From the NCBI GenBank assembly GCA_017469795.1, contig JAFUFT010000004.1:1-33712 (forward strand): 33,712 nt of DNA, read 5' to 3'. Both the position numbers and the translations under genes were made by a program. This document shows positions 13,311 through 20,535 of the stretch, piece by piece. The notes beneath the pieces were generated by a model. That model had not been told where the DNA came from, did no database searches, and was given only the letters and a program-made list of their open reading frames with translations. Origin of the DNA: Oscillospiraceae bacterium (GTDB lineage Bacteria; Bacillota; Clostridia; Oscillospirales; Oscillospiraceae). Position 1 is the stretch's first letter. Every line of letters begins with the position of its first letter.

Positions 13311-14838
13311 AAGCGTCTTTTTCTTCCTTCAGATAATGGCGGCCGTCTTTGATAAAGCTCACCGTGCAGAGGATCAGTACCACGCTGATGGGCAGGGCGG
13401 CAATGATCGCCACCGACTGCATATTGTTGTAGGAGCCCTCCGCGAAGAGCAGCGCCACTGGAAGCACGATCAGCAGGATCGCCCAGAACAGCCGGATCTT
13501 CCGGTCCGGCAGATCGTCCGGCGCCAGGGAGCGGCAGCAATAGGCAGCGGACACCATGGTCAGCGTATCAAGCGTCGTGCAGTAGAACGCGATCATGACG
13601 ATGGCCAGCAGCGCGAACACCAGCTTCTGGCCGGGGATCATCCCCAGCGCATTGAGCATCTGGGCCGCAATGGGCTCACCCGCCGCGATGTTCTGGGACA
13701 GGGGCATCCCGTCGATCATCTGCAGGCTCATGCAGTAGTTGCCCAGCACGATGAAGGAGATCCAGGTGCCCGCAAGTCCCCAGGCGTAACCCTCGACCAC
13801 AACCTGACGGACCGTTCTGCCCGCGCTGATCTGGCCGATGAAGAAGGGCGCACCCACGCACCAGCCGATCCAGTAGTACCAGTAGAAGAGCGTCCAGTTC
13901 TGGGGGAAGGAGGTGGTGCGCAGCGGGTCAAGCTGGGTGGACAGACCCACGAAGTTCTGCACCATGTTCCCGATGGAGGTGATGGCCGTCTCCAGAATAT
14001 AGATGGGCCGGCCGCCCACAAAGAACACGTAGGCCACCAACGCCAGAAACAGCCATACGCACATGGCGCTGAGCCGGGAGATGGCGTCCATGCCCAGCCA
14101 GGCCACCAGGCTGTAGATCGCACAGATCGCCAGCAGCAGGACGATGGCCGTGCCGGTTCCGGCCGTAAATCCGAAGAGATGGCCGATGGCTCCGCTGAGC
14201 AGCGGCACGGAAACCGCGAACGCCGAGGCCGTACCGGCGATCACCGCAAAGATCGAAAGCAGATCCAGGAGTTTGCCCCAGAAGCCGTCCACCCGGTCCC
14301 CCAGCAGGGGCCGGCAGGCCTCGCTGAGCCTGCGGGACCTTCTTCCCCGGACGTGCAGCATAAAGCCGAATGCCGCTGCCAGCACCAGATAGAAGCTCCA
14401 GGCGATGGGGCCCCAGTGGAACAGCGGGAAAGTCGGCGCCCAGTCCTGCACGCTTCCCAGTGTGCCGAGGTATGGTTCTTCAGCGTAGAACGACCACTCG
14501 CACAGGCCGTAGAACACGATATCCGCCGCCATGGTGGATGTAAACACCATGGCACCCCAGCGGAACCCGGAAATCGCCTTTTTCGGATCACCCAGGCGGA
14601 TCTTTCCCAGAGGAGACGCCGCCAGATAGATGGAGATCACAAAGCCCGTCAGGCCCACCAGGCAGACCCAGGGCGAGAACCAGGCGTTCAAGAAGTTGCG
14701 GATCAGTGTGATTGTGTTTGTGGCGCTCTCAGGCCAGATGAAGAATGTGGCGCTGATGCCGCCAATCACCAGAAACGGAACCACGATCAGCGGTATATCC
14801 GGTCTGGAATTGGAAAGGTTTGCTTGCTTTTCCTCCAT
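13309..14838 (-). CDS. BCCT-family transporter (betaine/choline/carnitine type)
   Basis: Integral membrane carrier of the betaine-choline-carnitine transporter family, 509 residues with about 12 hydrophobic segments. Family hallmarks seen are FHWGPIAWSFYL and the aromatic segment NWTLFYWYYWIGW followed by GRTVRQ. The glycine-rich TM3 motif (GMGIG) of sodium-coupled members is missing: this region reads STMAADIVFYGLCEW, closer to the carnitine exchanger CaiT as I recall it. The ATG at 14838 follows AGAGGG and lies two bases after the stop of the LicC-like gene, so it is translationally coupled as the last gene of the choline operon. It probably imports choline or a related quaternary amine, taking the place of LicB; the substrate is inferred. 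Confidence 0.9.
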   Translation of the reverse strand: MEEKQANLSNSRPDIPLIVVPFLVIGGISATFFIWPESATNTITLIRNFLNAWFSPWVCLVGLTGFVISIYLAASPLGKIRLGDPKKAISGFRWGAMVFTSTMAADIVFYGLCEWSFYAEEPYLGTLGSVQDWAPTFPLFHWGPIAWSFYLVLAAAFGFMLHVRGRRSRRLSEACRPLLGDRVDGFWGKLLDLLSIFAVIAGTASAFAVSVPLLSGAIGHLFGFTAGTGTAIVLLLAICAIYSLVAWLGMDAISRLSAMCVWLFLALVAYVFFVGGRPIYILETAITSIGNMVQNFVGLSTQLDPLRTTSFPQNWTLFYWYYWIGWCVGAPFFIGQISAGRTVRQVVVEGYAWGLAGTWISFIVLGNYCMSLQMIDGMPLSQNIAAGEPIAAQMLNALGMIPGQKLVFALLAIVMIAFYCTTLDTLTMVSAAYCCRSLAPDDLPDRKIRLFWAILLIVLPVALLFAEGSYNNMQSVAIIAALPISVVLILCTVSFIKDGRHYLKEEKDA

Positions 14839-14840
14839 TT

Positions 14841-15554
14841 TTATCCCTCTTTCAAAGCTTGATAGGACGGGTCCAGACGGCACAGATCTGCAAAGGAGTC
14901 GATCTCGGTCATGTCGTCCTCCCGGATCCTTCGGATCCCGATGGTGTACTGATCTGGATAGATCAGCATGGGAACGTAGTCCCAGAATACATTTCTGAGG
15001 CCGTTGCACTCATATTCAAAGGTCAGCTGGTCCTTCATGCGCAGCGCATCCTCTTCGGTCCACAGGGAGATGCTCCGCAGGGCCCATCCGGTGCCGCCTT
15101 CCTCCAGGCAGTCGGTGACGATCCAGTTCCGGTGCCGCAGGATCCACTCCTCCCGGGTGTCCTCCATCCACATGCAGCAATAGCAGGACCGTTCAAACTC
15201 CGGCGTGAGAATCTTCGGATTCCGGATGATGATGTCCCCGTCCATGATCACGCAGGCACCCAGATGCTCCCGGGCGTGATAGAGCGACGTGATGCTGTTT
15301 CCGGCGGCATAATCCGGATTATACAGGACATGGACGCCGGGGTATTCCCGCTCCAGGCCAGCGAAGCACTCCGCCAGATACCCCGTCACCACATAAATCT
15401 CATAGATTCCGTTTTCATGCAGCGCCCGGATAGCGGTGTCGATGATTCGCACGCCGTTCACGCGGACCAGCGGCTTGGGCGTTTGGAGCGTCGCCGGACG
15501 CAGACGGCTGCCGAAGCCCGCCGCCATGATGAACGCCTTCTTTGCGGTATTCAC
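14841..15554 (-). CDS. LicC-like nucleotidyltransferase (probable CTP:phosphocholine cytidylyltransferase)
   Basis: Sugar-nucleotide-transferase-fold enzyme, 237 residues. With the GTG at 15554 as start, the signature AAGFGSRLRP lies at residues 11-20 and TPKPLV at 25-30, with the metal-binding VIMDGDIIIRN further on. Size, the GNSITSLYHA segment and the neighbouring choline kinase fit LicC, which makes CDP-choline from CTP and phosphocholine. The GTG overlaps the upstream kinase stop codon (GTGA, 4 bases), evidence for coupled translation. A longer reading from 15593 has no better ribosome binding site. A nucleotidyltransferase acting on a sugar phosphate is the main alternative, but the context argues for choline. 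Confidence 0.85.
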   Translation of the reverse strand: MNTAKKAFIMAAGFGSRLRPATLQTPKPLVRVNGVRIIDTAIRALHENGIYEIYVVTGYLAECFAGLEREYPGVHVLYNPDYAAGNSITSLYHAREHLGACVIMDGDIIIRNPKILTPEFERSCYCCMWMEDTREEWILRHRNWIVTDCLEEGGTGWALRSISLWTEEDALRMKDQLTFEYECNGLRNVFWDYVPMLIYPDQYTIGIRRIREDDMTEIDSFADLCRLDPSYQALKEG

Positions 15555-16483
15555 CGGCGACCACCCGCCTCTCCCGGTGGGAGCAGCTCCCAAAATAGTC
15601 TGGAGAACTCATCTGCGTACCGGAACTGGGCCGCCGCGTCGTAGTCCTCATAGACGACGCCCCGCTGCTTTTTGTATTCGGCCCAATTGCTCCACATCAT
15701 TCCCGTCAGCGCCAGATACGCATAGACCCGGAGCCGCTCAGAAAGCGTGGGTTCTCCTTCAAAGTAGCAGCGCATCAGCCAGTCCGTCCGTTCCCGGTCA
15801 TAGCTGCCGTAAGAGGCAAACATGGAGATATCCGCCAGCGGGTCATGCTCGCCGGAATACTCCCAATCGATCAGATGGAGTTCCTCTCCATCTTCACTGG
15901 GGATAAAGAGAAAGTTATCCGATACTGTATCACAGTGGGAGAGGATATATTCCTTCCGGAATCGGGACAGCCAAGGCGCCATGCCCATGCACCTGGCCTG
16001 GACCTGGGCGTGGTCGGCATACTCAGACGGGGCCGTCATCAGCCGCTGGTAATTCCGGATCTCCCGGAAGATGGAATAGGTATGCGTCACATGGAGCCGG
16101 CGGCCGTGGAATTCCCGCAGGAGCGCCATGGCCGCGCGGGACTCCCCATCGTCTGACGGATCGCAGTTCCGGGCCTGAGGCCAGTACCGGGTGATCTTCA
16201 TACCGGTATCCGGATCCAGAATGATAAGGTCATCCGTCAGGTTTCTGTCGTGGATGGCTGCGTAGACTGCTGCCTCGTGATGCCGGTCGATGATCTCCGC
16301 GGTTCCCGGTCCGGGGACCCGCAGCAGATACTCCCCGCCGCCGACGCGGAATCGGAACGAATGGTTTGTAAGCCCTCCCGGGATCGGCTCCAGCTCCGGC
16401 AGGGGTTCCGCTGTTCCCAGCGCCCTCCGGATCAGCGCCGCCTGATCGGGTGTGGGCTGTATAGCGTTCATTTCACTGCTCAT
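15551..16483 (-). CDS. LicA-like choline kinase
   Basis: Aminoglycoside-phosphotransferase-fold kinase that would phosphorylate choline (or ethanolamine) with ATP, 310 residues. The N-lobe carries PGGLTNHSFRF, as in choline kinases. The catalytic loop SHCDTVSDN is at residues 182-190 (Asp185, Asn190) and the metal-binding LIDWEYSGEHDP at 205-216, a combination typical of LicA and choline kinases. The start is ambiguous: ATG at 16483 overlaps the fusion gene by 11 bases, while ATG at 16471 directly follows that gene's stop codon (TGAAATG). Either way translation is coupled. It is the second gene of the operon. Confidence 0.9.
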   Translation of the reverse strand: MSSEMNAIQPTPDQAALIRRALGTAEPLPELEPIPGGLTNHSFRFRVGGGEYLLRVPGPGTAEIIDRHHEAAVYAAIHDRNLTDDLIILDPDTGMKITRYWPQARNCDPSDDGESRAAMALLREFHGRRLHVTHTYSIFREIRNYQRLMTAPSEYADHAQVQARCMGMAPWLSRFRKEYILSHCDTVSDNFLFIPSEDGEELHLIDWEYSGEHDPLADISMFASYGSYDRERTDWLMRCYFEGEPTLSERLRVYAYLALTGMMWSNWAEYKKQRGVVYEDYDAAAQFRYADEFSRLFWELLPPGEAGGRR

Positions 16484-18584
16484 CTCTCTTTGTTTGTTGT
16501 GGATCCCGGCACAGCCGGGAAATGATATACCGCCCGGCGGCCTCCGCGCCGTGGCCGGGATTGAAAATCTCCCGGGCTCTGACCTGCCGGATGTGCTCCC
16601 GGAATTCCTCCGGGCGGCTCAGAAGATCCGCCGCGGCCGCTCCCGCCCGGTCCAACTCCCCAAGCTCCAGCTCCCCGCCCAGATCCGCCCGGATCCGGAT
16701 CTCAAAGGGTTCCACCGGGATCTTCTGATACTCCGGATTCATGACCTTCATAGGGGTGTTGATGAAGAGGACCGGCTTGCAGGTGGAAAATGCGAATTCA
16801 AAGGCCACGTTGGACCAGTCTGTGATCAGCAGGTCGGAATTGTACACAGTATCGGTGGAGGAAAAATCCGTCTGCAGGATAAAGTCCTCGCTGAACTGCT
16901 CCCGATAACGTGCCTCCACCGCCGCGATCCGCTCCGGGTAGAGCCGCACATACTGAGGGTGGGGCCGGATGATCAGCCGTGCGCCCAGGGGCAGGAACTG
17001 CTGCACCAGCTGATCCAGGCAGGAATCCATGATATTATCCTGCTGCCAGGAGGGCGCGATGAGAATCGTCTTTTTGTCATGTACCTGCTTCGGAGACGCC
17101 TCCCAGGCCGCTGTCATTTCGTCCAGCAGACTGTATCCGACCTTGACCAGCCGGCGGGGCTTCAGGTGATAGAGCTCTTCCGTGGCCCTGGCCTCGGCAA
17201 CCTGATGGGGACCGACGCTGAAAAGGGTATCGTAGTGGTCGAGTCCGTGGGTCCGGCACATCAGGTTATCGCTGCCGACGGCATGGTCTGCGTAGATGTA
17301 CTCGATGTCCTTTCGCACCAGACTCCGTTTCAGGTGGAACAGCTCCAGATCCGGGACCGTCATGATCACCATGTCTGCGTCCATCTTCATCATCAGCGGG
17401 ATCAGCCGCATCTCTCCGATATAGTAGGCCTGAAAATCCTGCGATTCCATGTCAAATACCGGATCCTTCGGATCCGAGGTGATATAGTGGATCACCAGAT
17501 CGGAATGAGAACGCACATAGCCGATCATACCGGCAAAATACTTGTAGAACCCGCTCCCCTCGCTGTAGAAGACCAGTTTCTTCGGCTCTTTCCCGTTCAG
17601 GAACCGCCGGTAATCCGCCTTCTCCCGCTTCTTAAAGGGCGCAAGGCCGGCCTTCCGCCGGGACTCCGCTTCCTTCATGCGGGACAGTTCCCGCTTGGTC
17701 TCCTCCAATGCCCCGTAGTCGATATACTTTGCCGGAGGATAAAGGAAGTTCATCAGATACAGGATCCCCAGGGCGAAGAGGTTGCTTGCGATCCAGTACA
17801 TTCCCACTCCCGCGGGAACCAGAAATGTAAAGTATGTGGAAAACGCCACCGTAAACAGCGCGCTGCCCCACCGTCCCCAGAAGGACTGTTCCTTCTGCAA
17901 AACGTTCTCCCGGTTCTGCGCCCAGCACAGCAGCAGTGTGGACAGGCAGGAGAGCAGCGGGATCAACGAAAGTACGCCCACCGGCAGAAGCGGCGGCACC
18001 TGCGCCAGATTCAGTCCCAGAAAGTGTGTGTCGACCCGGGCTGCGGCCGCCATGATCTCCGGCAGCCCGGAAGCAGAGGGCACTAAACCCATGAAGAATG
18101 CCCGATTCGCCGGGTCACCCAGAGCCGCCATGGCCGTCAGCTGTCCGCCGGAGCCCAGATGCTCCACCTGCATCAGCTGCGCTGTAGCCTCGGTCAGCAG
18201 GCTGCAGGTCTGCCTGTCGATCCCGAGCAGATGCTGCAGGGGATTGTAGATCACGCTGATCAGCCCCAGCACCAGCAGGATCTGGATCACCAGCGGCACG
18301 ATCCCCAGCATCGGACTGTATTTTTCCCTTTTGTAAAGCTCCATGCTCCCGTCGGTAATAGCATCCTTATCGCCATAGTGCTCTATGGTGATCCGGTTCA
18401 GTTCCGGCTGCATCCGGATCATTTTGATGGAGTTCTTCTGGACCACGATACTCAGGGGCAGCAGGATCACCTTGCTGATCAGCGTAAAGAGCAGGATCGA
18501 ACCGCCGTAATTCCCGGTCCATTGATAACAAAGCCGCATAATGATTCCCAGGGGTGTACCGAGGGCTATATTGATCCATTCCAT
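16473..18584 (-). CDS. YidC/Oxa1-like membrane domain fused to a TagF-like CDP-glycerol glycerophosphotransferase domain
   Basis: Continuous 703-residue reading frame joining two families. Residues 1-285 look like a Gram-positive YidC/Oxa1 insertase: TM FTLISKVILLPLSIV with a groove-position lysine (Lys38), a charged loop (PELNRI, ELYKREKYSPMLG), a TM at 93-113, TMs near 199-221 and 242-282, and VPAGVGMYWIASNLF. Residues 286-335 are a basic, charged linker. From residue 336 a TagF/TarF-like domain follows, with His434 (YADHAVGS), APSW (510-513), RPHPQ (540-544) and SDLLITDWSNVAFEF (583-597). The ATG at 18584 has GGAGGAGG upstream. It is the first gene of the operon with choline kinase and LicC-like genes. 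I infer a membrane-bound transferase using a CDP-activated alcohol, perhaps CDP-choline; insertase activity is unproven. Confidence 0.9.
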   Translation of the reverse strand: MEWINIALGTPLGIIMRLCYQWTGNYGGSILLFTLISKVILLPLSIVVQKNSIKMIRMQPELNRITIEHYGDKDAITDGSMELYKREKYSPMLGIVPLVIQILLVLGLISVIYNPLQHLLGIDRQTCSLLTEATAQLMQVEHLGSGGQLTAMAALGDPANRAFFMGLVPSASGLPEIMAAAARVDTHFLGLNLAQVPPLLPVGVLSLIPLLSCLSTLLLCWAQNRENVLQKEQSFWGRWGSALFTVAFSTYFTFLVPAGVGMYWIASNLFALGILYLMNFLYPPAKYIDYGALEETKRELSRMKEAESRRKAGLAPFKKREKADYRRFLNGKEPKKLVFYSEGSGFYKYFAGMIGYVRSHSDLVIHYITSDPKDPVFDMESQDFQAYYIGEMRLIPLMMKMDADMVIMTVPDLELFHLKRSLVRKDIEYIYADHAVGSDNLMCRTHGLDHYDTLFSVGPHQVAEARATEELYHLKPRRLVKVGYSLLDEMTAAWEASPKQVHDKKTILIAPSWQQDNIMDSCLDQLVQQFLPLGARLIIRPHPQYVRLYPERIAAVEARYREQFSEDFILQTDFSSTDTVYNSDLLITDWSNVAFEFAFSTCKPVLFINTPMKVMNPEYQKIPVEPFEIRIRADLGGELELGELDRAGAAAADLLSRPEEFREHIRQVRAREIFNPGHGAEAAGRYIISRLCRDPQQTKRDEQ

Positions 18585-18624
18585 CAACACTGCCTCCTCC
18601 GCGCGGCCCGCATAAAGTGATTTA

Positions 18625-18644
18625 GCCTCCGATCTCTCGGAAGC
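18625..18644 (-). other. Leader hairpin of the choline operon
   Basis: The minus strand holds GCTTCCGA and TCGGAGGC around a GAGA loop (8 pairs, one G-T wobble), a GNRA-capped hairpin between the predicted promoter and the ribosome binding site. No T-run follows, so it is not a terminator; a role in mRNA stability is possible. Confidence 0.35.
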
Positions 18645-18650
18645 CATGCT

Positions 18651-18659
18651 ATCATAACA
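18651..18659 (-). promoter_or_regulatory. Extended -10 promoter of the choline operon
   Basis: The minus strand reads TGTTATGAT, an extended -10 (TGn followed by TATGAT). No convincing -35 is present at 16-18 bases, although the upstream stretch is AT-rich. It lies in the only gap before the four-gene operon, about 67 bases from the first start codon. Confidence 0.55.
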
Positions 18660-18713
18660 CATATTACACACAAAATCTACACAATTTCTTCACAAAACAG
18701 TTTTTTATTTCGC

Positions 18714-18744
18714 AAAAACAGAGCGCCGCGAAAACGGCGCTCTG
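18714..18744 (-). terminator. Terminator of the pyrophosphatase gene
   Basis: A perfect 10-bp stem CAGAGCGCCG/CGGCGCTCTG with a 6-base loop (18719-18744) is followed on the minus strand by five T residues (18718-18714). It isolates the choline operon from upstream transcription. Confidence 0.92.
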
Positions 18745-18758
18745 TTCTGTGTTTCCGA

Positions 18759-20405
18759 TCACTCCTGCATGGCCTGCAGGATCCCGGGAATAAACTGCTT
18801 TTTTCTGGAGACGACCCCCGGAAGCACGATCTGCCCTCCCGCATCTTCTGTTCCGAAGGCCCGACGGAGCAGTGCCTCCGCGCCGGTCCCGGCATAGAGC
18901 ACCCGGGTGGACTGGTCCTGGAGGCTGGTGAGCATATAGAACATCATATCCAGCCCCGACTGCCGGAGGGCTTCCTCCAGATACCCCGCCACCAGTTCTC
19001 CGGCCCGCTCCCAGTTCGTCCGGCTGACAAAGCTCCCCTGCCCCACGCCGAACCGGATCCCGCCGGCCTCAAAATTCTTGTAGTCCTGAGTGAAGACCTC
19101 CCGGGCGCTTTTCCCCTCCAGGTCCTCACCGGCCACAAACATGGCCCCGGCCAGCTCGTCGATGTCCACCCCTGCGATTCCGGACAGGAGCTCTGCCGTT
19201 CTCCGGTCCAGGGCCGTGCAGGTGGGCGACTGGAACTTCAGCGTATCCGAAAGGATGGCGGAAAGCAGCAGTCCTGCGATCTCCGGGGAGATCTCCACTC
19301 CCTGCTCCCCGTACATCTGATAGATCACCGTAGCGGTGCATCCCACCGGCTGATTCCGGAAATATACCGGTCCGCTGGTCTCCAGATTGCCGATCCGGTG
19401 GTGGTCGATGATTTCCAGGATCTCCGCATCCTCCCAGCCGTCCACGCATTGGGTTTTCTCGTTGTGATCCACCAGAATCAGCCGGCGCCGCCGGAGGTTC
19501 AGCAGGTTCCGGCGGGAGATCACGCCCACATACTTCCCCTCGTGGTCCAGGACCGGGAAATAGACGTGCCGCACCCGGCCCATGACCTCCCTGACGTCCT
19601 CCAACTCGTCGCTGAGCCGGAAGGTCATGATATCATGGTCCAGCATGTGAAAGGACACCGGCACACTCTGGGAGATCCGGCACGCAGCGGGATAGGTGTC
19701 AAAGGGCGTGGAAAGAATGGTGCAGCCCCGCTCCTCCGCAAGACGGACAATGGTTTTCGGCACCGCGGATCCGGTGCAGACAATCACGCAGGCGGCGCCC
19801 ATCTCCACCGCGCAGAACTGGGCCTCGTACCGGTTGGCCACCAGCACCACGTCTCCCGGCTCCACCACGGTCTCCATGGTCTCCGGGCTTGCGGCGCCGA
19901 TGACCACCTTTCCGGTCCGCACGCACCCCTCCGGGTCTCCGGTGACCATGGTGCCGTTCAGCGTCTCCAGGATATTCCGGTAGGAGGTTTTGGCGTCGGC
20001 CAGAAACTGGTTGCCGCCGAAATCCATGTTTGCCATGGCCAGATCCTTCAGCGTGATGATACCCAGCAACGCTCCCCCGTCGTCCACCACGGACAGGGTG
20101 GTGATCTGCTGGTCACGCATGGTCTCCCACGCCTTCCGGACGGTCATGGTCCCGCGGACGCCGGGCATCCGCCGGATGTCGATGTCCTGGACCTGGGCGC
20201 TGACGTCCTGGCACAGATCCGGCGCCGGAAAGCCGAAGCGTCTGAGCACGTATTTCGTCTCTCCGTTGAGATGCCCTGCCCGGAGCGGCTCATAGCTTCC
20301 GGTCCCCATCCTGTTTTTCAGGTTGGCATAGGCAATAGCGGAACAGATGGAATCCGTGTCGGGATTCTTATGGCCGATGACGCCGATCTTTCGTTCTTTC
20401 TCCAT
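18759..20405 (-). CDS. ppaC: Manganese-dependent inorganic pyrophosphatase with CBS and DRTGG domains
   Basis: Family II pyrophosphatase, which hydrolyses pyrophosphate to two phosphates in the cytosol. The product has 548 residues, much longer than the roughly 310 of simple PpaC, because a regulatory insert splits the DHH domain. Seen in order are the metal motif GHKNPDTDS (residues 11-19), a CBS repeat near 70-130, a DRTGG-like part near 140-240, a second CBS repeat near 245-305, the DHH motif EIIDHHRIG, and a DHHA2 domain ending in SRKKQ. CBS-containing homologues are known to be regulated by adenine nucleotides, so the same is expected here. It has its own terminator; the promoter is not clear. 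Confidence 0.95.
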   Translation of the reverse strand: MEKERKIGVIGHKNPDTDSICSAIAYANLKNRMGTGSYEPLRAGHLNGETKYVLRRFGFPAPDLCQDVSAQVQDIDIRRMPGVRGTMTVRKAWETMRDQQITTLSVVDDGGALLGIITLKDLAMANMDFGGNQFLADAKTSYRNILETLNGTMVTGDPEGCVRTGKVVIGAASPETMETVVEPGDVVLVANRYEAQFCAVEMGAACVIVCTGSAVPKTIVRLAEERGCTILSTPFDTYPAACRISQSVPVSFHMLDHDIMTFRLSDELEDVREVMGRVRHVYFPVLDHEGKYVGVISRRNLLNLRRRRLILVDHNEKTQCVDGWEDAEILEIIDHHRIGNLETSGPVYFRNQPVGCTATVIYQMYGEQGVEISPEIAGLLLSAILSDTLKFQSPTCTALDRRTAELLSGIAGVDIDELAGAMFVAGEDLEGKSAREVFTQDYKNFEAGGIRFGVGQGSFVSRTNWERAGELVAGYLEEALRQSGLDMMFYMLTSLQDQSTRVLYAGTGAEALLRRAFGTEDAGGQIVLPGVVSRKKQFIPGILQAMQE

Positions 20406-20480
20406 GGAAATCGCCCCATTTCTGTTTCATATTCCTATAGTATCACAGTTCGCCGCCAAAAGACAGTAGGAAAACACAGA

Positions 20481-20511
20481 ACCCGCAGACACACGGACTG
20501 TGTCTGCGGGT
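20481..20511 (-). terminator. Hairpin terminator after the tannase-like gene
   Basis: A perfect 13-bp stem (ACCCGCAGACACA and complement) with a 5-base loop lies 25 bases past the stop codon. The minus-strand tail TTCTGTGTTTTCC has only an interrupted T-run, so termination strength is uncertain. Confidence 0.7.
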
Positions 20512-20535
20512 CCCTTCCTCTTCTCTGTATCCTTC

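Noticed and set aside
13256..15009. N-terminal extension of the BCCT gene across the LicC-like gene
   Set aside because: The extra 57 residues lie out of frame inside the LicC-like coding region; the ATG at 14838 has an AGAGGG site right at the gene junction.
16473..18584. Possibility that the YidC and TagF parts are two genes joined by a missed stop
   Set aside because: The frame is continuous with no start codon plus ribosome binding site at the junction, and the linker is a plausible basic cytosolic segment like a YidC tail.
18585..18671. 29-residue N-terminal extension of the YidC-TagF fusion
   Set aside because: The extension is highly charged, overlaps the predicted promoter and leader hairpin, and the ATG at 18584 has an ideal GGAGGAGG site directly before a hydrophobic YidC-like start.
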